The notes beneath the pieces are model-generated. The model saw nothing but the letters and a program-made list of their open reading frames with translations. It did no database searches and had not been told where the DNA came from. A stretch of DNA of 64,000 bases from positions 1,302,001 to 1,366,000 of the forward strand of contig WOAB01000321.1 in NCBI GenBank assembly GCA_027886185.1, written 5' to 3'. The stretch is from Rheum nobile (taxonomy: Eukaryota > Streptophyta > Magnoliopsida > Caryophyllales > Polygonaceae). Both the position numbers and the translations under genes were made by a program. Shown in pieces: positions 31,141 to 43,168 of this stretch. Each line of letters opens with the position of its first letter. The stretch's first letter is position 1.

Positions 31141-31417
31141 GAGGAGACTTCTATGAGCTTGTAGTCACTGGGGCTCGTGACAAGGTCGCGTGCCAAGGCC
31201 ATCGCCAACGCCATGCAATCTCTCGTCGCGCTCCTCGTCGCCAGACAAGGCGCGCCTGAAGCAGCGCCTCCACTTCGCCTCCTCGCCACCATCAGTGGCC
31301 CAGAAGAGATCTAGTCGGGCACACTGTCATCCCAGCCAGGCGCGACACTCCAGGAGCTACCCCAGGCCTAGCCCAGGCTCGCTCCCAGCCAATGCCACAG
31401 CGCGTCGCGCCATCACC
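31141..31417 (+). mobile_element. 3' untranslated remnant of the RT-less Gypsy element
   Basis: Matches 2301-2517 on the minus strand almost base for base. It stops at catcacccttgttg, where the inverted copy continues ~160 bp to its LTR. The 3' LTR has been lost here. Confidence 0.7.
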
Positions 31418-32506
31418 CTTGTTGGCTCGATGTGGCTGAGCCCAATACCGTCTGGTGTTGCTACGCATATTGGCTCGATTTGGCTGAGCCCAATACCGTA
31501 TGTTATTGCTTTCACTTGCTCAAACTCTCTTGTACTTGCAGATACATTGCTTTTATTTGTGCAAACTTGCTTTTTCTTGTTCATAATTGCTTTTTCTTGC
31601 ACATACTTGCTTTCTTGGTATTTTGGATTATGTATTGCTTAATAATTCGCGAAAGGGTTGTCGGAGGTTCTTCGTAGAGCGGGCATTTCGTCATGACAAG
31701 AGCATTCCTAGTGCGTGAGGACATCCCCACGGTCGGCGCCAGTGTTGAATTCCGTTTCAACCGTTCGTGAAGACATCGAGGGTCAACACACCCTCGACCC
31801 GGATTTGTTGAGGATTTGTTTGTTTTGGGGACGTCCTCAGCAACTTCCTAGTCTCTGGCTTCGCGTAGGGCGGGGTCTTTGGCTCCACGGTTCAGTTCCG
31901 ATGTTGAAATTATTCCTCCACACTTCTCCAGATTGTATATGGATGTTCTCGAGCTTTGACAACTTTCTCGTACGCCAGATTCACCTGAAAACGCCCCGGA
32001 GATGGCTTTCCCGGGGCGGGCTCTCCGACGCTCAAGTCAGTTTTCTATACGAAGAGCATGTATATATATATATATGTAGAAAAGTTAAGGTTGAGAGGTT
32101 TACTAACCCGTCGAATTACCTTGACCGAGTACACTCACCCTTCAGTTCATTAGTCAAGTATTATACCAGTTCATTTACCAACGAATCTCAATGCTCTCAT
32201 TGAGAGCCTAAGGTCGCCTTAACGAAGGACCCCTCGAACCATTCTAGCAAACTTGTACATAAAGCCTTATTCACTTACGCATAAAATAGCCCTAAAACCT
32301 CAATGAACCATGGCCTAAACATATCATGCAATAAATAATCAAATTGCTCATGTCAACATATTGAGAAATCAGGAGCAACGTGATATTCGCAACATAGCAA
32401 TATTTATCCCTAGCTATCATCTATGAGAGATCCAAGTAAAATAATACATGGAGCATCAATGAAACATCTCGAAAAAGTGGGGTAAGCATAGCATAGGGTA
32501 TCCTGT
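31418..32506. other. Unassigned, LTR-element-like noncoding DNA
   Basis: Includes a duplicated ggctcgat.tggctgagcccaataccgt unit at 31431-31500, ttgctttttcttg-type units, and a stretch near 32025 (tctccgacgctcaagtcag) that resembles LTR sequence of Tat-type elements. A short (TA)n run lies near 32070. No ORF with recognisable domain. Confidence 0.4.
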
Positions 32507-33350
32507 CATCAAGCAATTAGGAGCAGATTTGCATCATAATGGAACACATAGAAGCATCATTAGAGTGCTATATGGTTAGGGCTTGGCCAAAGGTCATCTA
32601 AAAACCTTAGTATTGTCTTTCTACTTGTTCAGAACGCACATCAAATATTGCACAGAGAAGCAGTTAGGAGCAGAAAATGACATTGCACATAACTCATTGC
32701 ATACAAAGAAGCACTATTATCGGATCAAGCTAGTGAGAGAGAGAGAGAGAGATCGAACACACACCTTGGTAGCCCAACCGATGAGATTGGCTATAGAGAG
32801 GGGCCAAGGAAGGAGAGGCGGGCTTCGAGAGCCATCGACTGCTTTGGGTAGCCACCAACTGGGCATCGAGGAGAGGGCCGTTGTCCACTGTTGGTTTGCA
32901 GAATTTTGGAGGGCGAGAAAGGGCGAAGAACGGCGATGGAGAGAGAGGCGATGAAGAAATTGAAGACGGTGATGGAGCAGAGGTGGAGCTTCGTTCTCCC
33001 TTCAATGGAGGATCCGGTCGAGCCCCAAAGAAATCCCCCGTATTGCCTTCTTTTCTCCCTTCTGAAGCTCTCCCCCCATTAGAGCCTCTTCTGAATTGCT
33101 CCCGGTTCGAGCTCAAGAAAGCTCTCATCTCCCCCTTTTCTCAGAAATCTACCATTTCTCCCCTCGAGCTTCAGAGAGGAGCTCCTCCTCCTGTCCCAAA
33201 ATTGTAGCCTCTATTAGCTGAAGTTCGTTTTCTTCTTTCTTGCAGCCCACGAGCCCTCCTTTCTGTTGAATTCTCTTTCACCCTAAAAATAAGGTTTTGG
33301 GCCCCTTATTCTCTATGGGCCTTGAGCCCACTAAAATCTGGCACCCACAA
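32507..33350. repeat. ~840 bp repeat, copy 2
   Basis: Second copy of 24251-25090, in the same orientation, differing by a few substitutions and a shorter GA run near 32740. It ends at ctggcacccaca. The two copies enclose the minisatellite and the RT-less Gypsy element. Confidence 0.75.
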
Positions 33351-34560
33351 TGTCGGAACTAATACTCGCCTCGGCGCTACTTTATAGAAATTAATAGCCA
33401 GAACAACCACAGACACAACCACAGTTTCTACAAGCACATCTCTTAAGGGTGTCGTGATTGAGGCCTCGCACGTTCAAACTACAAAGATTTCACCCACAAT
33501 CGAACTTCCGCCCATTGAGACTCTTGGGACTAACAAAGACAATGAGTCAATATCCGTGAACGGGGAAGAGGTTTTCGAATTGTGGGAGTTGTAGCGACTG
33601 TTCGGTCCATTCCTCCAAGATATAGTAATGGAAAAGTTGAACCTCTGAACTTTTGATCCCCTGTTGAAAATCCAACCTCTACTCTCTCGCATAAAACGAG
33701 ACTGGACTTTCCTGGTAGAGAGACGATAACAAAAAGGTGGTGCGGTCATAATTATGGAAAATCCAAAAAAGTCACCGTCTAGATAGAGAAACATGTGACA
33801 ACACAGCCATATTTCAAGAAATAAATTTGTTAGCGCGTTTTATGCTACGCGTCCGACGAACGAGGAGCTCAAAAAACATTGGCCCCAGAAAGGTGATTCC
33901 ACCGATTTAAAATATGCACTAACAAGAGCCAACTAGGAGTATATAACGAGGGAAGCATGATTGATTTTTTAACTGATAAGAATTTTACCGTGATTTAATT
34001 CTTCCATGTAATTAATTTAGACCAATATTTGGTGTAGTCTAGGTTTTATCTCCGCGATGCTTGTTTCGAAACAGACATTTGACTAATATGATGGAAAAGA
34101 ACCTCATTGCGCATGGCGCAAAAAGGCCCTTGTTTAAAAGGCGCAAAAAGAGTACACTCACTTACTTCGGGAGTTTGATCAAGTAATTGCTAAAACTCAA
34201 AGAAACCCAATGAAAGTTAAGGAAGGACATAGAGAGAAAAGAGCAGACCAAGGAATCGTGGTCGTTGTCAAGAGATACTCCAGGTGAAGCGCAACTTAAA
34301 CGAGATGTTATATGTAATCAACCTCGGGACGCCAATGAAAAACGCGACCATTTAAAGTTAGAATGCATAGCATTCTTGCACTTGCTAGTAGAGCAAGACA
34401 TAATGTCTATCACGCGTACAAGCGAATTGGAGCACGTAAAAATGAGCTCTCTAACGAATGTTTTGAGCACTGGTGCCATGGCCAAAGGCTTGGGGTTCGC
34501 CAGATTGTATTGAAGTACAAATATCTACATCCATCAATTCAATAATTCGATCCTAATTAC
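33351..34560. other. Unassigned region
   Basis: No recognisable coding domain. The 82- and 60-codon frames near 34265-34545 overlap out of frame with each other and lack known motifs. It may be the decayed edge of another retroelement. Confidence 0.3.
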
Positions 34561-36234
34561 GGGGATTTGTCCGGGGAATGATAACATCCATTTTATACAT
34601 AATTATGACATGCATTTAGACCTTAGTTTTGTGTTTTTCTTGTTTGTTTTATGCATTTATTAGTTAATTCCATCATTTTCCTTAGAATAGAAATCTACTC
34701 TAGTTTGTTGCGTATTTCAGGTGAAACTATGGGTGTTTGAATCATTTGTCATGAGCTATGGTATGGGATGTGATGTGTGGAGCCATTCGGGCTAGAACGA
34801 GGAAAAGTCGAGCTAAGAACAAGACTATAGGGACTGAGGAGCTGAAAAGCGGACCTGGCACGAGGAATTGAAGAAGTGAACGGCCCACAGCTAGACCGTG
34901 TGTTTTTATGCACGGTCCGTGCATTTACGTTCTGCAAAGAAGGAGGTCGTGCACCACCAACGGCATGGACCACAACTGGACCGTGCACTCAGTTGCACGG
35001 TCCGTGCAGTTTCACTCTGTAACGAAGGAGTTCATGCAATGTCAAATGCACGGACTATGCCTTAGTTTGTGCACTACGTACTTTTCCGAACTTTTGGGCA
35101 TCGGACCATGACTATTTTTAGATGGTTTAAATACTTTTTAGGGATTAATTTTCAGACTTCTTCTTTCATTCTCTACATCGCCATTTTATCCCTAGAGTGT
35201 TTCTCGAGTTCTTTTGGAGATTTTTTGCAGATTGGAGATTGTTTCTCTGGATTTGATCAAGTTTTTTCTTCTTCTAATCTAGTTGAATGATTTTCTTCGT
35301 TCTTAAGATGTTTTTGATTGTTTCTCTAAGCATGTCTTGCTAATTCTATATTTCTAGGGTTGGGGTGATCTCAACTATGTGTAGGTAGACTTGTTTGATA
35401 TTTTCCTGAATGGAACTCTGAAACTTTGTTGATTCATTCCTAGTGTGCTTAATGTCCATAGTAGCTTATGTAAATTGGATCCTATTAGGGTTTGAGACCG
35501 AGATGTGATAACATTAATAGGTAGTCAAATAGGGTTTGAGACCGAGAGGTAATAACTTTTATTGGATTCCTAGGATATGAACCTGAGATTTTATTACTGC
35601 GAGAGCGTCTTAATTTCTTTTGTAGATTAATAACTATCATAGAAGACCTAGGATTAGATTGGATTTAGCAAGTCACGAAAGTAGATGTTAGTTCAGTTTG
35701 ACCTTAGATTCTAAGTGTCCAAAGGGTCTAGATCTTGATTAGCAAGTCGCGAGAGTGGATGTTAATTGAATTTAGGAACATTTACTATCATCCGAGAGGA
35801 ATTTGTAATTACCTAAGATAGTTACCTTCAACAAAGATAGGCTAATTTTAGACATTTATCTAGTTGAGCCTACTGAAGCATACTTCTGGGGATCCCTTGC
35901 CTTAGAAGCCTTCCCTCCATTGATTACAATCATCACTTAGATTTGTTTCTTAATTCTTAGTTACTAGATCAACGAATTGCCCTCCTTGTGGCTTAGCATA
36001 CCAATCAAAGTTACAATCGATACTATATAGTCTTTGTTTTGGGCAAAAAAGATCAAACCGACCTGAATCGCTTAAAGAAGGGCAACTAGACAATAGTTAG
36101 ATCGAATATATCTAGATAATCCAAATCAAATAAAAGAGAGAATGTGATGAGTCGGGAGTATCGTGTGAGCTGGCCTGGCCCCTCCGTGTAGAGGGTCGAT
36201 CGAATCAAAGATGAGAGCTGTCGGACGCTTCAAA
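34561..36234 (+). other. Noncoding LTR- or leader-like sequence with palindromes
   Basis: Long AT-rich, stop-dense sequence with the texture of a plant retroelement LTR/leader. It has two copies of the 15 bp palindrome tgcacggtccgtgca (34909-34923 and 34994-35008) and a degenerate third site near 35045. Repeated phrases (gggtttgagaccgaga near 35490 and 35530; agcaagtc.cgagagt near 35668 and 35740) suggest internal duplication. No element ends could be fixed. Confidence 0.4.
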
Positions 36235-36661
36235 TGTTAGAACAACGACTCCGAACCGATGAATTTAGATGAATATAGATAAGGAGATGTAGTTGATTGT
36301 ATTATTTCTGAGAGTACTTGTGCTTTACAATGATCTTTAGAAACCCTTTATATACATTCAATCCTTAGGAAAATTCGGACATTTACTCATCCGTGATCTT
36401 CGCTGGTCGACTTTAGTTGCCGGATTTGCCATAATCTTATGGCATTTATGAATCGATCTTGCAGGCTCGTAGCCGTTGTATGGGATCTAGACTTTTTCGT
36501 AACGCTCCCGATCATGGTGTTGTCTTGTCTTTGGCTCTTATCGTCTGATTTTGGTCTCTTCATCGTCTGGTTGTTTCGTCGACTGGTCGCTTCGACGAAA
36601 ATAGATATCTTCGCGTTTTGGGCCGTTTCTTCTGAAGGCCCACTAAAACCATGGCCCAACA
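36235..36661 (-). mobile_element. 3' LTR of Tat-type Gypsy element (left limit uncertain)
   Basis: Read on the minus strand, TGTTGGGCC starts at 36661 after a purine-rich cttggggcaat, TATA-like tatataaag lies near 36346-36355, and a possible ...CTAACA end is at 36235. This gives ~427 bp. The element's 5' LTR, expected right of 55058, is missing, so the ends cannot be confirmed by comparison, and the LTR could extend further left. Confidence 0.5.
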
Positions 36662-36945
36662 ATTGCCCCAAGGAATGGAGTTGGGTCGAAGATGGAAGTT
36701 TGAGGGACGGTTGGATTCCTTACTCTCTGGGACGTGATCTTCTCTTGGCAGATTTGTTGTAGGGGATCGATGATGTGTCGCCTCCTTATTGGTTTGCCAG
36801 GCTTGACTGCGGTTTTAAATAGTTTCCCATAAATGGCCATCACTTCCCTTTCTTTTCGTCATCATATCTTTTGGACTCTTGAAAGGTCTTTCCGATCGAA
36901 GGTAAAAGATCTCTTTCCCAGTTTGTTTTCCTTTGCGTTTATACT

Positions 36946-38821
36946 ATGTCATCTTCGAAGTCGAGAAAGTCCAAGGCCTTGCCTTCCGGCGTCGTCGGAA
37001 AGAGTAGCGATCTCTCCCCCTCAAACCTCCTCAGTACAGAATATTCTTTGGCCGAAACCCTAACCCAATCGGAGTTGGAGGTGATTCTGGAAGTGGGTCA
37101 ATTTCCCTCTGAGACGGTGGCTCGTCTTCCTCTGCCCCAGGAGCGGGCCGACTGGTATCGTGATGGGTGGATTTGCTTCTTCGAGTACCCTTTCAGGATT
37201 GTTCACTCTTTTCCTTTCTCGAATATGGTGAGAAATTTCTTGTTTGTTCTCAACCTTGCTCCGTGTCAGGTGATGCCGCATGCATGGCGCCTTCTTAGGG
37301 TAGTTGATCTTTTGGTGTCTAGTGTCGAAATTGACTTTGATTTGGATGCTCTCTGGTGATCTTACTACTTGAGTAGTCGAGGCTCTTCTCATTTTCAACT
37401 GTGCCTTAGACCGGATAGGCAACCAATTGTTTTAAACCTCAATGTCAATGACCGTGGATGGAGGTCATGTTTCTTCTTTGTTGAGAAAAAATCGCTTGAG
37501 GGGGGTTTCGATTGCTCTTTCTTGCGTGACGTTTGGAGGACGACAGGTATTTAGTCTTTGTTTTTCGTGTGCTTTGGTGCCTTTGTTAACCGGCGCTTAC
37601 GTGTTTTCTTTTTCAGTACCTAGTCCGGAGGAGGAGACGGATTCTGATTTCGCCGCTATCACTGGGGTTTTGCTTGCTTTCTCTGAGGCCGATCGATCGT
37701 TCAAGAACGTGAAATGCTTAGCCCTTCTTCCGAATATGGCGACTCCATCTACTTCCGTTACCAAAGGCACGTGTTTGTTCTCTAAGGTATGCATGTGGGT
37801 GGTCTTTGTAGCAACCATATGCTTATTCGTTTGCACTTGCCTGGCAGTATCTCGGGGGGCGAGGTCGAGTGCTCGCTTGTCTGGGAAGAGTCTCTTGGAT
37901 CAAAAGTTGGCAATGAAGGCATCTTCGTCGGTTAAGTTAGATGCTAAGATCCCCTCGTCGGCTAAGATCGTGGCTTTGGACTCGCCATCGTCTAAAAACT
38001 CAGGGGCAAAGAGGAAGGCGACGGACGTTCCAGAGCTTCATGTGGGCATGGTAAAGAAGAGAGATCTGGGAGATTTGCTTCATACTCTGGATTCCGAGGC
38101 TAAGAAGGAGATTGGTGACTTGCACCTTGTCGATTGTATTGACGAGGCTGGGGCTGCCGTCTGGCGGGTAAGAAAAGAAGACAACTTTGTCTTTGAAGTG
38201 TCTTCATAATGTGTATGTGTTTTAACATACGTCTTGTTGCTTTCGTAGGCTCTTCAGTATTCGCTTGTCGCTTTTTCTATTGTGCAAGAGTTGAGCGATG
38301 GTGCTGAGAAGCGTATTGCTGAGGTCGAGAGCCGGATTGCCAAGGTCGAGAGCCGGCTAGAGGTGGCTAATGGACGTGTCAAGGCGGCCGAGATCAAGCG
38401 GGCGTCGGCTGAGAAGAAGCTAGTAGAGACCGAGAAGAGTTTGGTCGAGTCGCAGGCCCATTTTGGGGAGCTAGAGCGCAGTGCCGACGATGCTCGTAAG
38501 GATGCCCAGGTTGCTACCGACGTTGGGACGTATTTCTACCTTAAGTCTCGTATTGAGATGATGGAGGAGTATGCCTCAGGGGGTCAGTCGTCTTGAAACA
38601 TCGAGGATGCGAGGGCGAATATGGATCTTCTGTACCCTGGCGGCAATCCCGACAACGAGTTGTTCAAGCTTATGGGACTTGGTGAAGACGAGCATGGAGA
38701 GGAAGCTATTCCCATGGTGGTCGAGAAAGTTGTCGGAGAGGCGACGAAGGAGCTCCCTGAAGCGGCTGAGGGCCAGGATGCCGCTCCTGTTGAAGTTTGT
38801 GAAAGGTCAGGCGAGTCTTGA
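36946..38821 (+). pseudogene. Antisense accessory ORF of Tat element (Transposase_28-like)
   Basis: Plus-strand coding sequence, opposite to the element's gag-pol. Frame 36946-37554 has one in-frame TGA at 37357 and carries WICFFEYPFRIVHSFPF, NFLFVLNLAPCQVMPHAW and RGSSHF, the pattern of the domain often labelled Transposase_28/putative gypsy-type transposon in plant databases. Likely introns follow (donor acag|gtattt at ~37549, acceptor tttttcag at ~37616). A basic Ser-rich segment (37442-38209 frame) and a charged coiled coil (38282-38596, AEVESRIAKVESRLEVANGR) follow, with a TGA at 38594 before an acidic tail to 38821. Antisense ORFs between pol and the 3' LTR are a known feature of Tat-lineage elements; their role is not established. 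Confidence 0.72.
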
Positions 38822-39644
38822 TCTTTGTTTTAGGCGAAAAACATCGCTTCCCTTTGCTGTTTTGTGTATGTTGTGCCCCATTGTAGAGATGGGATGGACA
38901 ATATTTTGGCGACCTGTCTACCATCGCAGGTCGCGTGTTTTTGTAAAACGTTTTAGTCGTTTTTCAAAGTACCTTGTGTTTGTTTCGAGTTCGTCTCTGC
39001 GTGTTCTGTTTTATGGGTAGACTTTGTTGTTTTGTGCACTGAGGTCGTAGATTCGTCTAGTGTAGACATAAACGTTAGACTTCGTTTCATTGTCGTGGCA
39101 TGCTTTACAGGGGATCGTCCTTGCATTTGTGTCTATGTGTTTTGTTGGATCATTTCTAATGAAAGCAGTCGTGACGCCTTTGATCTATGTTGGATTTACC
39201 CGTGTGCTCCGTCGAGTAGGGCTTTCCGCGTTTGTGTAGAAAAGGGAGGCTTGCAAATGTATACGTTTATGTTTAGTCATGACTTAGTGTTATGTCGAGG
39301 AGGAAAGCAATATGTTTTATTGCGTGGATGTAATAAGGTGTTACGAAATTATGTATTGTATAAGGCTGGCGGTGTGCCGACGTGCCTTTGTTGTTCATCT
39401 CCTCGTGTTCCGATCGATCGAGTAAGTGTAATGTAAGCGCTTTTTGTGTGGCTGGATCCAACTTGTATGTATATTGCTTCGTCTTGGAGGCCTCTCGTTC
39501 ATGTTCAGTATTTCCATTTGGAAAGTATACATAAGAAAAGTCTGGGGTGACTATTGTGGTGTTGCCCAACGGCCCTCCGATGCTTAAGTCAGTGATTGGG
39601 ATGCAAATAAACGCAATAGATGTTTAAAAGTGTGGAGAAGAGTT
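38822..39644. other. Spacer between convergent antisense ORF and integrase
   Basis: T-rich on the plus strand with no conserved domain; small frames overlap on both strands. It probably holds the 3' ends of the two convergent transcripts. Confidence 0.4.
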
Positions 39645-40745
39645 TTAGAAATGATACAACTTTAAATGGATCGCGTTCCAGCTTCTGGGGATTGGTTGTC
39701 CGTCCTTTGTTTCTAATCGATAAGCCCCTTGTCCGACGACCTCTTTGATGAGGTAAGGTCCTTCCCATTGGGGTGCCAGCTTTCCGTCGGTTGGGTCTCT
39801 AGTATTTTGGAATGTTTTTCTTAGGACCCAATCCCCTAGCTTGAAGACTTTGACTCGGACGTTCCTGTTGTAACTCCGGGCGACTTGTTGTTGGTATCGG
39901 ACCATTCTGATCCTTGCTTTTTCCCTGGTCTCGTCGATGGTGTCGAGGTTGTGGGCCAACTCAACATCGTTTTGCTCCGGGGTCTGGAGTCCGTACCTGG
40001 CAGTCGGGACGAGTAGCTCGGTAGGGATGACTGCTTCACTTCCGTAGACTAGCGAAAAATGGCTTTGCCCCGTTGCATTTTTAGGTGTCGTCCTGTCCGA
40101 CCATAGTATCAAGGGGAGCTCGTCGGCCCATTTGCCTTTTGCCCCTGTGAGGCATTTTTTTAGATTGTTGATAATGATCTTATTGCTGGATTCTGCTTGC
40201 CCATTGGATTGCGGGTATCTTGGTGTGGATGTAACTAGAGCAATGTTCCATTGTTTACAGAAGGATCGAGTTTAGGTACCGATGAATTGGGAGCCATTGT
40301 CGCATACAATCTCTGAAGGGACGCCAAATCTGCATAGGATATTACGTTTTATGAATGAGATGACGTGTTTTTCTTTTACCTCTCGATATGCTTCGGCCTC
40401 TATCCATTTAGAGAAATAGTCAGTCATAGCTAAGAAGTAGACGCGTTGTCCTGACGCTGGTGGTAATTTCCCGACGATGTCCATCCCCCATCGCATGAAG
40501 GGCCATTGGGCCAGTGTTGGATGCAGGATTTCCGATGGTTGGCGTATGACGGGCGCATGCCGTTGGCAGGCGTCGCATCTTCGGACATATTCCGTCGCGT
40601 CTTTGTTCATTGTGGGCCAATAGTAGCCTGTTCTGAGAGCTTTACCGGATAGGCTTCGTCCTCTGGTGTGGTTCCCACACTCTCCGTTGTGCAAGGATTG
40701 CAAGACGCATTGTACTTCGGATGTTTCGAGGCAGTGTAGGTACAA
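39645..40745 (-). pseudogene. Integrase of Tat-type Gypsy element
   Basis: Frames 40272-40745 and 39645-40112 are one integrase separated by a TAG at ~40274 and a run of open sequence in the same frame. Features: zinc finger ending CDACQRHA, catalytic blocks GMDIVGKLPP (D), VCDNGSQFIG (D) and SNGQAESSNK (E), and a C-terminal GDWVLRKTFQN...WEGPYLIKEVV block. All three acidic residues are present. It inserts element cDNA. The single stop is the only visible lesion here. Confidence 0.85.
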
Positions 40746-41720
40746 ACTTGTGATAGATGGTTTGAACAGTACGTTATCTTTAAAATCAAAGGTTACGGCT
40801 TATACCTTGAGTCTTTTAGCTTCTACTTTGTCGGTTGGGAGAGTTCCATCTCTGAGCCACTTGATGTAGGGGGCGGTCCAATCATCTTGGTCGCCTACCA
40901 AGTCTTCTTCTGTATGGTCGCCTACCTCTGCTGAGACGACTTCTTCTAAGGGTAGTTCTCTCAATGTTTGGATGTCGTCGGGGCCAGGTGTCTTAAGGAT
41001 TTTGGGGACGGTTGGTGTGGTGACATGTGCCAGCGGAATGGAAGAGAAGTCGTTAGGATGCAAGGTGGAGCCAAGGTTCGCTAGGGCGTCGGCTTGCGTG
41101 TTGAGGTCGCGTGGGACTTGTCGTATAGTGAATCTTTGGAATTTGCTTGCCAGCTTTTTGACGACATCGAGGTATGCCATCATTTTGTCGTCTTTGGCGG
41201 CGTATGAACCTTGTACCTAGTTGACGATTAAGAGGGAGTCGCATGTTACTTCTAGGTCTAGAATCGCCAGGTCATGTGCGAGTGTTAATCCGAACACAAG
41301 GGCTTCGTATTCTGCTTCATTGTTAGTCGCGTCCCATTCACATCTCACAGCTTGGGTTATATGATCCCCCTGTGGAGATTTTAGCACGACGCCTAAGCCG
41401 ACTCCCCTTACGTTTGACACTCTGTCTGTATGGAGTTGCCATGTGCCCCTATTTTCTTCGACCTTTAGCTTTTTGACTTCTTTCGTGGCTTCTTGTTCCA
41501 ATGTTGGGCTTAAATCGGCCACAAAGTCGGCTAGAGCTTGAGATTTGATCGCCATCCTTGGCTCGTAGTCGATGTCGAACCCGCTGAGATGTATGGCCCA
41601 TTTGGCCATTCGTCCTGTAAATTCGGGTTTCCTCATGACTGTCTTCATGGGATGGTTAGTTCTCACAATAATAGTATGTGATTCGAAGTAGGGTTGTAGT
41701 TTATTCGAGGCCATGACCAA
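40746..41720 (-). pseudogene. RNase H domains (dual, Tat-type) of the Gypsy element
   Basis: Frame 41217-41720 starts in the tail of the standard RNase H (ALADFVADLSP linker) and continues into a second, archaeal-like RNase H with WQLHTDRVSNVRGVGLGVVL and ATNNEAEYEALVFGL, the diagnostic additional RNase H of Tat elements. A TAG at 41217-41219 and sequence in the same frame to ~40800 (QVPRDLNTQADALANLGSTL) complete it. The match places the element in the Tat lineage. Confidence 0.82.
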
Positions 41721-41736
41721 TGCTAAGACCAGCTTT

Positions 41737-42816
41737 TCAAGTGGTGTGTACCTGGTTTTGGCGGGGAGTAAGGAGCGAGGGGAGTAAGGAGCGACTCACA
41801 TAGTAGACCAGTGATTGCTTACCATCTTCTTCCCTCGTCAGTACTGCGCTGACCGATGATTCTGATACGGCCAGATAGAGTGGTAACGGCTCGTTGTCTT
41901 TTGGTTTGGACAATAGGAGTGGACTCGCTAAATATGCCTTTAGGTCCTGAAAAGTCTGCTCGGGTGTAGCTGTCCAGTCGAACGATTTGTTCTTCTTCAG
42001 GGCCTCGTACAAGAGCTTGCACTTATCCGATGACTTGGATATGAACCTATTCAATGCCGCTACTTGTCCCGTTAGCTTTTGGACGTCCTTAACGCACCGA
42101 GGGGACCTGAGGTTGACGATTTCCCTGACTTGGTCGGGACTTGCTTCGATCCCTCTTTGTGTGACCATGTAGCCTAAGAATTTCCCTGAGGATACTCTGA
42201 AAGAGCATTTAGTCGGATTTAACTTCATGTTGTACCTTTTTAGTACCTCGAAGGCTTCCTTAAGGTGTTCGATGTGGTCCCCCGCTGCTTTGGATTTGAC
42301 GAGCATGTCGTCGATGTAGACTTCCATGGTGTCGCCGATCTGTTCTTTGAGCATCTTGTTCACCAACCTCTGGTACGTGGCCCCTACATTTTTTAGTCCG
42401 AAGGGCATTACTTTGTAGCAGTACGTACCTTGGCTTGTTATGAAGGTTGTTTTCTCTTGATCGTCGGGATCCATGAGGATTTGATTGTATCCACTGAACG
42501 CGTCCATGAATGTCAGCATTTCATGCCCGGCGGTCGCGTCAACCATTGCGTCGATGTGTGGTAGTGGAAAAGAGTCCTTTGGACAAGCTTTGTTTAGATC
42601 TGTGAAGTCGATGCATACTCTCCACTTCCCGTTCTTCTTTTGGACCACGACAACGTTAGCTAACCAGTCGGGATATTTCACCTCCCTTATTTTACCTGTC
42701 TCAAGTAGGTTTTTTACTTCATCGTCCACGTCTTTGTTGCGCTCGGGTGCGAACTTCCTCCTTTTTTGCTTGATTGGAGGGTACGTGGGATCTACATTTA
42801 ACTTGTGAGTAATAAC
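41737..42816 (-). CDS. Reverse transcriptase of Tat-type Gypsy element
   Basis: Frame 41737-42729 (330 codons, starting at an internal Met) extends upstream in frame to 42816, where an inserted LTR breaks it. Motifs: QKKNGKWRVCIDFTDLNKAC, DAFSGYNQILM, MPFGLKNVGATYQRLVNKM, catalytic VYIDDMLVKS and LGYMVTQRGIE. It ends in the first RNase H region (AVSESSVSAVL), where the canonical D appears lost to degeneration, and a frameshift at ~41740. The other part of the reading frame resumes at 53524, 10.7 kb away. Confidence 0.85.
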   Translation of the reverse strand, partial: VITHKLNVDPTYPPIKQKRRKFAPERNKDVDDEVKNLLETGKIREVKYPDWLANVVVVQKKNGKWRVCIDFTDLNKACPKDSFPLPHIDAMVDATAGHEMLTFMDAFSGYNQILMDPDDQEKTTFITSQGTYCYKVMPFGLKNVGATYQRLVNKMLKEQIGDTMEVYIDDMLVKSKAAGDHIEHLKEAFEVLKRYNMKLNPTKCSFRVSSGKFLGYMVTQRGIEASPDQVREIVNLRSPRCVKDVQKLTGQVAALNRFISKSSDKCKLLYEALKKNKSFDWTATPEQTFQDLKAYLASPLLLSKPKDNEPLPLYLAVSESSVSAVLTREEDGKQSLVYYVSRSLLPSLLTPRQNQVHTT

Positions 42817-42974
42817 TGTAATATCCCTTAATTTTTAGTAAGGATATTTGGGTAATTTTCCCATCCTTCGTTCGATTAATTTTTCGCTTTCAGTGGAGTT
42901 GGATTTTCGGTAAAATCCTTGCTCTCCGTAATAATTCTCTGAGTGGAATAAATTACATTCGATGTAATTTCAGG

Positions 42975-43130
42975 GCTTAGATATTTACGCAAGATATTTG
43001 TATAAGATATTTACGCAAGATATTTGTGTAAGATATTTACGCAAGATATTTGTGTAAGATATTTACGCAAGATATTTGTGTAAGATATTTACGCAAGATA
43101 TTTGTGTAAGATATTTACGCAAGATATTTG
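42975..43130 (+). repeat. ~26 bp tandem repeats upstream of LTR TATA
   Basis: About six units of gatatttacgcaagatatttgtgtaa end ~30 bp before the TATA region, a position typical of LTR enhancer repeats. Confidence 0.85.
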
Positions 43131-43157
43131 TTGAGATATTTGTTACAAAATATCTAG

Positions 43158-43168
43158 GCTATATAAGC
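43158..43168 (+). promoter_or_regulatory. LTR TATA box
   Basis: gctatataagc lies just downstream of the 26 bp repeats and upstream of a CT-rich stretch, as expected for an RNA polymerase II start in an LTR. Confidence 0.6.

Noticed and set aside
24251..33350. LTR pair of one large element
   Set aside because: The repeats lack TG...CA ends, no primer site follows the left copy, and no target duplication is visible.
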